From assembly GCF_017744155.1 (NCBI RefSeq), contig NZ_JAGHQT010000010.1, positions 1-64,000 of the forward strand: 64,000 bases of DNA, given 5' to 3'. Each line of letters starts with the position of its first letter. Position 1 is the stretch's first letter. The DNA comes from Endozoicomonas sp. G2_1. GTDB taxonomy: Bacteria > Pseudomonadota > Gammaproteobacteria > Enterobacterales > Alteromonadaceae. Shown piece after piece: positions 54,969 through 64,000 of this stretch. The position numbers were made by a program, and so were the translations under genes. The notes under the pieces are model-generated. The model was not told the origin of the DNA. It did not search any database and was given only the letters and a program-made list of their open reading frames with translations.

Positions 54969-55571
54969 CTACAGCCAACCTTTATCGCGAGCAATGCGAG
55001 CGGCATCTATGCGATTGGTGGCATTGAGCTTAGCGATAGCCTCCGAAAGATAATTGCGCACAGTTCCCTCTGATAAAAACAGCTGACTAGCAATATCAGC
55101 AGTTTTTATCCCGTCACTGGCCAAACGCAGCGCTTTGCGCTCTTTGTCTGAAAGCGGATCTTGATCATCAAGCGCGCTTATTGCCAGCTCTGGTTCAATG
55201 ACTTTTTTACCTTGTGCAACCTTGAGAATTGCTGAGATAAGATATTCCGACGGCGCCTCTTTTAAGACAAAACCTTTAACGCCGGCATTTAGTGCTCGAC
55301 GAATATAACCGGCTCGACTAAAGGTTGTCATAATAATCGATTTAATCTCTGGCGCTTGTTGAGCTAGCTTTTCAACCAATTCTATTCCAGTCATCTTAGG
55401 CATTTCTATGTCCGTCAAAACAATATCAACCGAGTACTGACTGAGCAACGCAAGTGCCTCGATCCCATCACTTGCTTGGCCGACAACCTTGACTTGCTCA
55501 CTTAGCTCTAGCAAGGCACAAATTGCGCCGCGAACCAATGCTTGGTCCTCAACCACTAAAACACTAATCAT
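54969..55571 (-). CDS. LuxR/NarL-type response regulator
   Basis: A 200-aa response regulator of the DesR type. The receiver domain (residues 1-118) has the acidic pair ED near residue 9 and the phospho-acceptor Asp in VLTDIEMPKMTG (near 54). The LuxR HTH (135-200) reads LSDKERKALRLASDGIKTADIASQLFLSEGTVRNYLSEAIAKL. It overlaps the kinase gene by 8 bp. Confidence 0.95.
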   Translation of the reverse strand: MISVLVVEDQALVRGAICALLELSEQVKVVGQASDGIEALALLSQYSVDIVLTDIEMPKMTGIELVEKLAQQAPEIKSIIMTTFSRAGYIRRALNAGVKGFVLKEAPSEYLISAILKVAQGKKVIEPELAISALDDQDPLSDKERKALRLASDGIKTADIASQLFLSEGTVRNYLSEAIAKLNATNRIDAARIARDKGWL

Positions 55572-56697
55572 GACTTATCCCTCGTTGAGCCGCATTCTGT
55601 TGCGCCAGCCGTTCAGGTAACAATATTGCTAATTCGACACCATCATCTGTATTTACGACCATCTCACCACCGAGCTCCAGACAGCGCTCTTGTATTCCGT
55701 TGAGGCCATTACCCCAAGCCAGTTGTTTTACTTCACCATTGTCTTTTATCGTCAAGCGATAACCATTATCAAAGACGGTCTTGATACTAACTTGGTTGCC
55801 GGTGCTGTGGCGCAAAATATTGGTAACCGCCTCAGTTAACATCAAGGTTAATTGAGTTTCGACCAAGGCGGGCATATCGTTTAAGCGCTGGTCAACATCG
55901 ACCGCAAAGCCGCCTTGATCCAACCGCTCTACCAATTGCGTTAAGTGATGACTGAGCTTCTTTTGCTTTAAACCCGACACTGCCTCGCGAACTTCGGCCA
56001 ACACAGTGCGGCTCAACTGCGCTACTTCATTAACTTCAAGCGCGGCGCGCTCAGTTTTATTGGCACTGATTAATTTTTCTGCCAGCTCAGCTTTCAGCGC
56101 TATCGATGACAGTGCGTGGCCGATCACGTCGTGTAAATCTCTGGCGATGCGTTCACGCTCAGCAATGGTCGCCAATTGCTCAATTTTTTCAGCGCTGCGC
56201 TGTTGCTCAAGCTGATGCTTGCGATCTTTGCGTTCAGCTTGGCCAAAAAAGAATAACCCCAAACTAATAATCAGCGATGGCGCCAAGAAAAACATCGCTA
56301 GAAAATCAAACCACCAAGCCGACAGTAAAATTGTAGCAACAACCAAGAACAAACCTTTAACCGCAGTTTTAAAGACAAAGTTAAAGCCAAAAATAAAACT
56401 GGCATAACCAAATAGTGCTTGAGTTCCCGGTGTAAAGGCAGTACCAACAAAACAGACTATTAACATCGTCAGAAGCAGCGGAGTTACTCGCTCTGCTTGG
56501 GTTTTACTCGCCTTTAGATACAACCACAAGAATGCGACATAGGTCACTAAAGCGCCGACAACAATAGTCAAACTGACGGGTTGTAAGCCAAAAACTAGCG
56601 GCAAAAAATAAAAACTTGAAAAAGTCAGCGAAATCCAACTCCAGTAACTTTTGTTACTAGTCGCCAAACTTTGGTTTAACCTAATCGTGTCCTTCAT
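55564..56697 (-). CDS. DesK-like sensor histidine kinase
   Basis: A 377-aa membrane kinase of the HPK7 group. Five or six transmembrane helices (residues 20-155) form the sensor; a HisKA_3 domain with the phosphorylated His in IARDLHDVIGHALSSIALK follows, then an HATPase with ILRHSTGNQ and DNGEVKQLAWGNGLNGIQERCLELGG. DesK-type kinases sense membrane thickness or fluidity; that is a family-level guess here. I chose ATG 56697 with GGGG close upstream; the frame is open to 56772 without family match. The target operon is not evident. Confidence 0.92.
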   Translation of the reverse strand: MKDTIRLNQSLATSNKSYWSWISLTFSSFYFLPLVFGLQPVSLTIVVGALVTYVAFLWLYLKASKTQAERVTPLLLTMLIVCFVGTAFTPGTQALFGYASFIFGFNFVFKTAVKGLFLVVATILLSAWWFDFLAMFFLAPSLIISLGLFFFGQAERKDRKHQLEQQRSAEKIEQLATIAERERIARDLHDVIGHALSSIALKAELAEKLISANKTERAALEVNEVAQLSRTVLAEVREAVSGLKQKKLSHHLTQLVERLDQGGFAVDVDQRLNDMPALVETQLTLMLTEAVTNILRHSTGNQVSIKTVFDNGYRLTIKDNGEVKQLAWGNGLNGIQERCLELGGEMVVNTDDGVELAILLPERLAQQNAAQRGISHD

Positions 56698-57100
56698 ACC
56701 CCGTCCAATTCTAAAAATATTAATGTCATACACAACAAGAGCTAAGCCAACATAGCATATACCATTCCGCATAGATAATTGACCGCTCAGAGCGCCATGA
56801 GCGACACTAGAACAAACAAAATGAGAGAAAATATAGTCGTTCTCGGTTTTATTTCCTAAGTTGCTCTACCTTCTGCATCCATGTAGTCGTAAGTAGAACT
56901 TATTTTGTACAGTTATCATGTTGCTCCATGTACTCCCTTCGGGCGAGTTTTAAAGGCTTATATGCCGCGTTATTGATTTTAACAAGGGAGTAACCATTCT
57001 TTGCAATCAATGCCTTGCCTCTAAGCCTTTAAATTCTCGCTGAGTGACCAATTACTTATCCGGATTGGTATTAGTTCTTACAAACTAACAACAAGATAAA
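56698..57100. other. Intergenic region upstream of the sensor kinase
   Basis: About 400 bp with no gene. It contains the long inverted repeat at 56943-57040 and should hold the kinase-regulator promoter. Confidence 0.5.
56943..57040. repeat. Long imperfect inverted repeat (MITE-like)
   Basis: The left arm GCGAGTTTTAAAGGCTTA...TTATTGATT (56943-56980) pairs with the right arm AATCAATGCC...TAAGCCTTTAAATTCTCGC (57005-57040) over about 36 bp with mismatches around a 24-nt centre. No transposase or clear target-site duplication was seen. Confidence 0.65.
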
Positions 57101-57781
57101 TTAGTTTTTACTTTTTAGCATCTTAGCCCAACCATAATCTGGTGCTAACTCTATTGCTCGTTGCCAATCGGCTTGTGCTTGCTCCCCGTTATTGAGCGCC
57201 AACTGGGCTAAGCCGCGCCAAACATAAGCTTCTTCATACCCCCAGTGGTAACCAGAGTTTTGGTCTGCTTGATAAAACTCAATGGCATCGTCAAACGCTT
57301 TTATTGCCGATGATTTACTGCCACCAAAAATGGCAGGGGTTTGGTAGTCACTAATTCCCTGTACTAAATGAACGCGCGGATTTTCAGGTGCCAGAGCCTT
57401 TGCCTGTTCAAGCACTGACGCAGACTTAACACCGTAATACGCACCTTTGTAGGGTTTTAACGCAATTTGGAAGCCGTACACTTGAGCCAACAAAATCATG
57501 GTTTCAACATCTTCAGTATTTGATTCGAGACGACTTTCAAGTATGACCATGGCTTGGTCTAGATAGCGCTTAGAAGACTTATTGTCACCGACGACACTCT
57601 CGGTAACCGCTAATCGGTAGAGCGCAAATGCTTGATCATAACCCTGGTATTGTTCAGTCAAGGTGGCAAGTTTAGTGCTGTCTAAACTTCTTGCTGATTG
57701 CTCGATAAGGTTGATTTCAGTTTGACCAGCTAAGGCGCTAGTCGATAAGATAGCCGACGCTAAAATAAATTTTTTAATCAT
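57101..57781 (-). CDS. Exported TPR-repeat protein
   Basis: A 226-aa protein with a signal peptide (MIKKFILASAILSTSALAGQ) and TPR-like helices throughout, ending in YVWRGLAQLALNNGEQAQADWQRAIELAPDYGWA. Periplasmic, probably a protein-interaction scaffold. Single gene, no informative neighbours. Confidence 0.85.
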   Translation of the reverse strand: MIKKFILASAILSTSALAGQTEINLIEQSARSLDSTKLATLTEQYQGYDQAFALYRLAVTESVVGDNKSSKRYLDQAMVILESRLESNTEDVETMILLAQVYGFQIALKPYKGAYYGVKSASVLEQAKALAPENPRVHLVQGISDYQTPAIFGGSKSSAIKAFDDAIEFYQADQNSGYHWGYEEAYVWRGLAQLALNNGEQAQADWQRAIELAPDYGWAKMLKSKN

Positions 57782-57905
57782 GATATTCCTTCCTATTTAG
57801 AGTTAAATGCTGCCTTTACAAGACGGAACTAGTATCAGAAATATCAATAGAGAAGATTAGAGGCAATTGTCAGCAATTAATGATGACAAATGTCATTAAT
57901 TCATC

Positions 57906-58628
57906 ATGAAAATAGACTATACCAAATACAGCTTAGAAGAACTGTTTGACGTTGCTCAACATATTGACGCCGAGCAGTTTCCCGAACGCAAAGCGCAATT
58001 AGATGCAGAAATTCTTCGTCGTCAGAACTCTGAGGAATGGCGCGAGTTTGAACAAGCATCAGAGTCTGACGACGATTATTGGGAACAGGACTCAGATGAT
58101 TTTGTCATCGAGTTTAATTCAGAGCAAAAATCACTGCGCTGGAGTTTTATTGGTGTTATTGCAGTGGTCATAATGTTCTTAAGCTACAAGGCATTTCGCA
58201 TATATCAGATTCCAAGCTTGAATGAATTGCACCAATATCAAAGCTACATTGAAAATGCTCGCTGCCTAACAACTATAGAAATAGACGAAGAAACCGACAA
58301 ACAGTATTACCACTACGATTTAAAACTCGTGAGTTTTGAGCAAAGCTTTTTCGCAATCAACCTGCCTGAACGCCAGTGTAAAACACTCGCTAAAAAGCTC
58401 AATCGCTTTCAGTTGGTTAATATATGGCACCAAGAGGGATTGATATATCAACTTGAGGATAAAAAGCAAAAAACGCTGCTCAACTATGAGATTATGTCAG
58501 TCAGAATAAAAAATTGGCGTGTTAGTGAAGCATTGCCTTATACCTTTTTTATATTGGTAGTATTGGGCTTTTTTGGTAAGTCAATCGCCAACGCCGCAAT
58601 GCCAGGTACTTTTGTCCGCGACGATTAA
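57906..58628 (+). CDS. Hypothetical membrane protein
   Basis: A 240-aa protein I do not recognise. The N-terminus (1-75) is acidic and cytoplasmic (EEWREFEQASESDDDYWEQ), followed by a transmembrane helix near residues 80-98, a soluble part with two cysteines (ARCLTT and ERQCKTL), and a C-terminal hydrophobic segment near 210-226. No known domain. Confidence 0.65.
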   Translation: MKIDYTKYSLEELFDVAQHIDAEQFPERKAQLDAEILRRQNSEEWREFEQASESDDDYWEQDSDDFVIEFNSEQKSLRWSFIGVIAVVIMFLSYKAFRIYQIPSLNELHQYQSYIENARCLTTIEIDEETDKQYYHYDLKLVSFEQSFFAINLPERQCKTLAKKLNRFQLVNIWHQEGLIYQLEDKKQKTLLNYEIMSVRIKNWRVSEALPYTFFILVVLGFFGKSIANAAMPGTFVRDD

Positions 58629-58666
58629 CTTACTTTAATATACTCAAAGCACTTCAAGACGCATGA

Positions 58667-59545
58667 TTACAACTGATACAAACGCTGCATTCTTGTAACA
58701 AAGGCTTCAGCAAATCGCTGAGGTGAATTTTCATCCATATTAAAATACAGGGAAGGTTCAATTAATTCCGCTTCCATTAAGGCGAAACCATCGCCGCTGC
58801 GAACGTAATCAACACGGGCATATAAGAGGTTTTCACCAATTGCGCTAAGTGTTTTCTCCGCCGCTTGAGTCAAAGCAAGTTCAGGCTCAATCAAGGTAAG
58901 ACGCCCACCATGCTCTTCTTGTACGCGAAAATCATCCGGTTTTGGCGTTTTTAAAATCGCATGGCTATATTGGCCATCAAAGTAAAACAACGAGTATTCA
59001 CCCTCTTGGGTAATTGCCGGCATAAAGGGCTGAACCATAAATTCTCTGCTGGCAAACACGTCTGCTAATTCAGCACTATAGTCTTGATAATTTGCACGTG
59101 TTAGCCAATAAGTGTTGTCAGCGCCAGCGCTAATACAAGGCTTGATAACTAGTTGCTCGGTATCGAACTGGTCAAATAACGCTTCAAGCGCTAATTCAGA
59201 ATAATTTTGATGCCAAGCTGTTGGCACAATGGCGACACCTTGTTGTTCCAAACCAGCCAAATAGCGCTTATCAATATTGTTTTTCACAATGGCTAGGCTG
59301 TTTTCGAGTACCGCATTTGACGCTTCAATATCGGCTAATACTTGTAAGAATTGTTCGGCATCGTTTTGATAATCCCACGGCGAACGTATTATCACCACCA
59401 AGTATTGGTTCCAGTCAACATCGACCTTGCGCCATGAAACAAACTCAGCTTGCCAGCCAAGTGCTGCCAACGGTTCTATCAATAAGTCGTCATAAGCTTC
59501 ATAGTCATCAAGACAGTCCATGGTCAAAATAGCGCACTTTTTCAT
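58667..59545 (-). CDS. ATP-grasp domain protein
   Basis: A 292-aa protein with the pre-ATP-grasp and ATP-grasp fold of glutathione synthetase/RimK relatives: VVIIRSPWDYQNDAEQFL, KNNIDKRYLAGLEQQG, LVIKPCISAGADNTYWL (nucleotide-binding Lys), FMVQPFMPAITQEGEYSLFYFDGQYSHAILK and RVDYVRSGDGFALMEAELIEPSLYF (metal ligands). It ligates a carboxyl to an amine or thiol with ATP; the substrate is unknown. Single gene. Confidence 0.88.
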   Translation of the reverse strand: MKKCAILTMDCLDDYEAYDDLLIEPLAALGWQAEFVSWRKVDVDWNQYLVVIIRSPWDYQNDAEQFLQVLADIEASNAVLENSLAIVKNNIDKRYLAGLEQQGVAIVPTAWHQNYSELALEALFDQFDTEQLVIKPCISAGADNTYWLTRANYQDYSAELADVFASREFMVQPFMPAITQEGEYSLFYFDGQYSHAILKTPKPDDFRVQEEHGGRLTLIEPELALTQAAEKTLSAIGENLLYARVDYVRSGDGFALMEAELIEPSLYFNMDENSPQRFAEAFVTRMQRLYQL

Positions 59546-59642
59546 TATTTACTCCGATATTAAACAGAGCTGTAGTCTGCCCTAGAGCAGCTTAAAAATA
59601 AAGCGTGCGACCAATAAAGACCGTGACCAAAAACTATCATCG

Positions 59643-60326
59643 CTAATTGCTGATCAATTCAGCTTCAACAATTAATCGGTAAGGCGTGCTTTGGTCACTT
59701 TGCTGAAATTGATTGGTATTGAAACACGTGACTAGGTACAGTGTTTTGCTGCTAGCTTGGTAAACAAACTGATGGGTTTGGGTATCAAATAAATAGCGCG
59801 CACTCACGCGATACTCGCTCGCCTTTTTGCCAGCGCTTTGATAACGAATAGTATCTCCAACGATTAACTTATCGAGGCCGTCAAAATGCGTGTCATTGTG
59901 ACCGGCAATAAATATGCTACTGCCCTCGTCTGTATTACTGATTGAAGTTGCCATTAACCCCGGAGCAAATGCTAATGCCTGTCCTGAGTCTCGGTTAACC
60001 ACGATTTGATCAAGCGTTATCTTTGGTATGGTGAGCCGCGCAACGGGGTAAAAGTCAGCCCAATGCCAAGGCTTATATTGCGCTAATATTTGCTCAGTTA
60101 ACTGTAACTGCGATCCGTTCTGGATCGCCGTTTGCTGTTCAATTTGCTGCCAACTTGATATCAATAAATATTGGGCAAGCTCTGCCTTTACTGAAATATA
60201 CGCCATTTTCGACAAATAATAGCCAGAGCACAGTAACGGGACTAACCATACCAAATGAACAACCTTGCTTAGCTTGCTGATAACATTATCGCCATCGGTT
60301 TCTGGCTTACCAATTAACATCACCAT
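59643..60326 (-). CDS. Class GN sortase
   Basis: A 227-aa Gram-negative sortase. One N-terminal transmembrane helix (residues 22-42), then the catalytic triad: His in AGHNDTHFDGL (near 141), Cys in TLYLVTCF (near 200) and Arg in TPYRLIVEA (near 218). It follows 12 bp behind the VIT/VWA gene, the usual dedicated partner; one sortase for one substrate is the pattern in marine proteobacteria. Confidence 0.95.
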   Translation of the reverse strand: MVMLIGKPETDGDNVISKLSKVVHLVWLVPLLCSGYYLSKMAYISVKAELAQYLLISSWQQIEQQTAIQNGSQLQLTEQILAQYKPWHWADFYPVARLTIPKITLDQIVVNRDSGQALAFAPGLMATSISNTDEGSSIFIAGHNDTHFDGLDKLIVGDTIRYQSAGKKASEYRVSARYLFDTQTHQFVYQASSKTLYLVTCFNTNQFQQSDQSTPYRLIVEAELISN

Positions 60327-60338
60327 AATCCAGTTTTA

Positions 60339-62693
60339 TTAAGAGTTAATACGGATTAGTTGCTTTCTCCTTAGCCAATAAAATAGCCAACCGATTGCGC
60401 CGACTATTGCCCAAATCAGTGCTTGAAATTGATAGTAAGGTGCCAGCGTCGCAGTTGCTGGCACTGAATTTAACGCCAATTGTTGAGCTTGAATATTGAC
60501 GCGCTGAGCTTGCTGTTTGGCCGACAAAGATCCTTTAGGTTTAGCTGTCACTAATTTTTTACTGTGCAATCGATCATCTCTTTCTGGTTTGCGACTGACT
60601 TTTTGTTCTACAGCGACAAAGCTGGTCACAGGCGAGAGTAATTGATATTCGAGTGCCAACGATAAAATCTGGCTGCTAAGTGAGTCTTGCTGCTCTTGCT
60701 CAATATTGCTATCTCGACTTTGTCGGCGTTTTTGCATCAGTAACTCATTGAGTTGTTGTTTTGCCCACCAGGTCGAAATTGACCGTTTATCAGGGCTTAC
60801 CGAGTTATCGGCTGATTCTGGTTCACGGATCGCATTGGGTAAAACCACTTTCTGCTGCCATTTTCTATCAGCTATGTCACCGTGCACGATCAATGATTGT
60901 TGCTGTGCGAGTTCTTTTACCATGTTTTGTTGAGAGCCTTGTTGAAAGTTTTGTTGAAAGCCTTGTTCAGTGGTTTTTTCTGCGCCTAGCTGCCTCGGCC
61001 AACGGGCGCTGATCATCAAAGGCTGAGTGTGATACAGATCAGGTAATTTTTTTGGATACATCTCAACGTGTTCAATCGGCCAATCGGCTGCCAGATTGAC
61101 AAAAACCGGACGATTGATTTGTCTGAAGAAATTCGACATTTGCTCGGCAACTTCATTGAGCGTACTGATATTGCGATAGCTGCCACGACCCGCTTGCGCT
61201 GCACCTTCCATAAAATAACTGTTAGGCGCTGAACCTATGCCTATGGTATGAAGCCGACTATCAAGCAGCTGCTGCTCGATGTAATTCATTAATTCCGCTT
61301 CATTACTGACGGCACCATCGGTAATAAACACCACTTGTCTTAGCCAAGGTTTTTGGCTTTCAATACCCAGTGCTTTTTCTAGTGGTGGTCTCATGTTGGT
61401 GCCACCACCGGCGTTAAGGGCATTAACCCAGTCTAAAGCATAGGCTTTATTGTGATTAGTGGCATCAAGAGAATATTCCGACATCGCGTGGGTATCTGAA
61501 CTAAAGGCAATAACATTGAATTTATCGTTGTGATTGAGCTGGTTAATGGCGTAACTCAGTGCCTTTTTCGCCTGTTTAATTGAGCTGCCACCCATCGATC
61601 CAGAAACATCAATAATGTAAATCATCTCCTGTGCGATATTAGTTTTTGGTTGTTGGCTCGGTGGTACTAGCATTAGCAAGCCGTATTGATAGTTTTTATC
61701 TTCCTCAGTAAACCAAAGCATTTGCGGCTGCTCGCTAACAGGTAAACGCCAGTTCAGCTCAAAATCACGGTCCATCGCAATATTGCGTTCAGACAGTCGA
61801 ATGTCACTGCGTGTTTGACCATAATTTTTCTCTATTTTGTGATAGCGACTAGCAACCATCGCTAGAGGTGTTTGATGATGTAACACAACATTAATGTTTG
61901 CTTGTTGCCACGGCGCAGAATCGGCTTGTACAGGGGTTAAGTGCTCGTTGTCGGTAACCGACTGGCGATAACGATGACGAGCTTGGCTGAGTTGAATGTC
62001 AGTTGATCGGCCATGCTGACGCTCAGTTAGTGTTTGTTGAAAATCGTCAATTTCTAGGCCCGACTGAACAAACAATAATTCCCTACCAAGCTTTTGGGCA
62101 AGGTCAGTTCTGGGAATAAACCTTGGCGTTATTGTCAAAGGTATACGCAGCGAAAACTCGCCTTGCTGATAGTGAACCAATTGCTGAAAGCTAATCTCAA
62201 CACTGATACTCTGCTTAGGGCCGATATTAGCAACTTTGGTGGTAAACAAATTGGGCCGTTGTTGACTAACTAAACTCGCTTTTTTTCCCTGTCGCTTAGC
62301 TTGTTGGTAAACTTTTTTGGCTTTTTGTTTTTCCTCTATTTTACCAACCACGACCCGATCGCCAATTTTCATCAACATGCTGTCAACTGCGGCGCCATTA
62401 GCTAAAGGATAAATGTAAACAGCTTCAACCCAGTCGTCACTTTGGTTGTGAAATGTTTGCGTTAAGGTTGTTCTTGCCAACATGCCCTTAATTTCAACGT
62501 TATAGTCACTGTTCTGGGCTAGAGATACCTGATATCCATCTGAGTGTTTGATAAATAAAGTACCACTGGTGATGTCTTGATACGGGATTTCGGTCAGGTG
62601 CTGCTGGCTGGCTTTTGTATTGGCACTTAGTACCAAGGCAATACCCGCCAGTGTTAGGTAAATAAAATTCAAGTAAGGTTTGTTCATTGTCAT
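60339..62693 (-). CDS. Marine proteobacterial sortase target protein (VIT and VWA)
   Basis: A 784-aa exported protein. Signal peptide (NFIYLTLAGIALVLSANTKA), a VIT domain (residues 35-160), a VWA domain (345-520) with the MIDAS motif IDVSGSMGGSS, and a C-terminal sorting region. That region reads ATATLAP, a hydrophobic helix (ALIWAIVGAIGWLFYWL) and basic RRKQLIR, the substrate layout for class GN sortase, without a standard LPXTG. It is probably processed and attached at the cell surface; function and ligand unknown. The sortase follows directly. Confidence 0.95.
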   Translation of the reverse strand: MTMNKPYLNFIYLTLAGIALVLSANTKASQQHLTEIPYQDITSGTLFIKHSDGYQVSLAQNSDYNVEIKGMLARTTLTQTFHNQSDDWVEAVYIYPLANGAAVDSMLMKIGDRVVVGKIEEKQKAKKVYQQAKRQGKKASLVSQQRPNLFTTKVANIGPKQSISVEISFQQLVHYQQGEFSLRIPLTITPRFIPRTDLAQKLGRELLFVQSGLEIDDFQQTLTERQHGRSTDIQLSQARHRYRQSVTDNEHLTPVQADSAPWQQANINVVLHHQTPLAMVASRYHKIEKNYGQTRSDIRLSERNIAMDRDFELNWRLPVSEQPQMLWFTEEDKNYQYGLLMLVPPSQQPKTNIAQEMIYIIDVSGSMGGSSIKQAKKALSYAINQLNHNDKFNVIAFSSDTHAMSEYSLDATNHNKAYALDWVNALNAGGGTNMRPPLEKALGIESQKPWLRQVVFITDGAVSNEAELMNYIEQQLLDSRLHTIGIGSAPNSYFMEGAAQAGRGSYRNISTLNEVAEQMSNFFRQINRPVFVNLAADWPIEHVEMYPKKLPDLYHTQPLMISARWPRQLGAEKTTEQGFQQNFQQGSQQNMVKELAQQQSLIVHGDIADRKWQQKVVLPNAIREPESADNSVSPDKRSISTWWAKQQLNELLMQKRRQSRDSNIEQEQQDSLSSQILSLALEYQLLSPVTSFVAVEQKVSRKPERDDRLHSKKLVTAKPKGSLSAKQQAQRVNIQAQQLALNSVPATATLAPYYQFQALIWAIVGAIGWLFYWLRRKQLIRINS

Positions 62694-62899
62694 GGCTCCG
62701 TGCTAAGTCACGACAATTATCGTTGAGTAATAAAGACAACTAACGGCGCTAAAAAGGCAAAGCAATGAGCAATTATGGCGAAAAAATAGCAGCCCAATCG
62801 CTCATATTCACTTGCTCACATTAGTTTGTTCATATTAGCTTTCACGAACCAAACACAATCTTAAAGGTGATTTAATTTTACAAAGGAGAGAGGTGAATA

Positions 62900-63289
62900 T
62901 TAATGATTGTGAAATCGCGACCAGGTTAATAAACACTCGCGAAAATCTTCTAGGCCACAGCTCGCTTGCTCAGTATTGTCATAATCAAAGCCGTCGGCGG
63001 CTAAATGCTCTGGCATCATACCATTGAGGGTTGATTGACCGTCTTCGACACTGGCATTGGTTTGAATAACCACTTCATCGCGATAAACCGTTATCGCGTA
63101 TTCTTGACCAGCAATGGTTTGCTCTTGACCGGATTTGTCCGCTTGCTCAATGGCATTTAACACTCGAGTGAGCTTAGCTTGGTCATTAGCTAACTCCACC
63201 TCTAGCCAAGCGCCAATCACTTGGTGCTCTAAAGAAAACTTTGCCCGCACAGCGCCGGTGGTGGCATCGTAAATATATTCGTATTCCAT
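62900..63289 (-). CDS. UPF0231 (YacL) family protein
   Basis: A 129-aa protein resembling E. coli YacL: YEYIYDATTGAVRAKFSLEHQVIGAWLEVEL at the start, GQEYAITVYRDEVVIQTNA in the middle and CGLEDFRECLLTWSRF at the end. Cytoplasmic; function not established. Divergent from the gene at 63517 across 227 bp. Confidence 0.88.
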   Translation of the reverse strand: MEYEYIYDATTGAVRAKFSLEHQVIGAWLEVELANDQAKLTRVLNAIEQADKSGQEQTIAGQEYAITVYRDEVVIQTNASVEDGQSTLNGMMPEHLAADGFDYDNTEQASCGLEDFRECLLTWSRFHNH

Positions 63290-63516
63290 TTAAACCCTAG
63301 TTATCTGTTTAGGTGGGTAATTGGCTATAGCATATAACTGCTTACTATTCATACTAGGCTAACCTAATTACCAGTATTGCTGTATAATGACGTTAATGTC
63401 AGAGATAAGATCAAAATAATTTATTTGATACTGTTTAGTGTAGCAAAAAAATAACAACAACATTCAATTGGCATCACTACCAAGTCATCACCCTTGTAGA
63501 AATAAGACGGTTGCTA

Positions 63517-64000
63517 ATGTTATCGAATCACCTATTTTTGTTATTGTGCTTAGTATGTGCACTGGCTTTACCTGTTAAAGCCGAAACCGTTAAGGTCGCG
63601 GTATATCTTGAACCTCCATTTGCCGAAATAAAAGGTGACACCTTTGTCGGCGACAATGTTGAACTGGCAAAACTATTTGCCGACGGCATAGGTGCCGATG
63701 TTCGCTTTTTACAGTGTCCATTTGCCCGCTGTATGTCGATGGTAAAATCAGGTCAAGCCGATATGATCTTTGGTATTAAGCGCACTGCCGCGCGTGAAAA
63801 AGACTATGCGTTTTTGAGCCAAGCCTATCGTATTCAGCACTATCCACTGCATTTTTATACCTTAAAGTCACGCCAACTCGATATTAACAACTATCGAGAT
63901 TTGCAAGACTTAACCATAGGCGTACTGCGCGGTGGCTTGTACTACGATCAATTTGATCAGGACAAAAGTCTCAATAAAATCGCGGTAACCTCTCGAACTC
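63517..64000 (+). CDS. Family 3 solute-binding protein, 3' end outside the window
   Basis: An open frame of at least 161 codons running off the window. It starts MLSNHLFLLLCLVCALALPV with cleavage near VKAETV, followed by VAVYLEPPFAEIKGD, ELAKLFADGIGADVRFLQC and GQADMIFGIKRTAAREKDY, the pattern of periplasmic SBP family 3, like the two genes near 42-43.5 kb. Ligand unknown. Confidence 0.85.
   Translation, partial: MLSNHLFLLLCLVCALALPVKAETVKVAVYLEPPFAEIKGDTFVGDNVELAKLFADGIGADVRFLQCPFARCMSMVKSGQADMIFGIKRTAAREKDYAFLSQAYRIQHYPLHFYTLKSRQLDINNYRDLQDLTIGVLRGGLYYDQFDQDKSLNKIAVTSRT

Noticed and set aside
1..64000. CRISPR arrays, prophage, integrase or toxin-antitoxin loci
   Set aside because: No regularly spaced direct repeats, no phage structural or integrase genes and no recognisable toxin-antitoxin pair were seen; the only repeats are the 51-bp units, the sRNA duplication and one long inverted repeat.

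Overview
The window is a chromosomal segment of a marine gammaproteobacterium. Gene order, protein sequences and AT-rich intergenic DNA suggest Alteromonadales, probably Colwelliaceae (Thalassotalea/Colwellia-like); this comes from family recognition, not a database search. There are no phage, transposase or CRISPR genes.

Layout. 1-13.9 kb is a conserved housekeeping core. The minus strand carries folB-folK-uppP-cnoX-recX-alaS-csrA. plsY faces tsaD, and then comes the rpsU-yqeY-dnaG-rpoD macromolecular-synthesis region, followed by a 51-bp repeat pair, a terminator and a tRNA with a CAU anticodon (probably tRNA-Ile2). 14-19.6 kb holds an ABC ATPase, a permease fused to an M1 aminopeptidase, and a membrane-anchored XRE regulator. 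20-29 kb has two divergent export systems. One is a TolC/HlyD/ABC set whose ABC subunit has lost every ATPase motif. The other is an RND pump behind a strong Fur box. 29-33.3 kb has a diguanylate cyclase, ccoG and a sigma-54 activator with candidate binding sites and a candidate sigma-54 promoter. 33.5-41 kb is an iron-type imelysin/di-heme oxidoreductase/DUF1513 cluster behind Fur and FNR-like sites. 41-43.5 kb has aspartoacylase and two orphan solute-binding proteins. 43.6-53.4 kb is an ECF11-type sigma factor with its ChrR anti-sigma and a photooxidative-stress set: photolyase, NTF2-like protein, SDR, FAD oxidase, DUF1365 and cyclopropane-synthase-like methyltransferase. 53.4-54.5 kb is the most novel part: two tandem ~119-nt units on the minus strand, each with a Fur box, a promoter, a conserved single-stranded core and a rho-independent terminator. 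54.5-64 kb has DUF5329, a DesK/DesR-like two-component system, a long inverted repeat, a TPR protein, a membrane protein, an ATP-grasp protein, a class GN sortase with its VIT/VWA substrate, a UPF0231 protein and a truncated solute-binding protein.

Iron is a recurring theme. Fur-like boxes lie in front of the RND pump, the imelysin cluster and both candidate small RNAs, so part of the window probably responds jointly to iron limitation. The second theme is light and oxidative stress, through the sigma/ChrR cluster, which ends directly against the tandem small RNAs.
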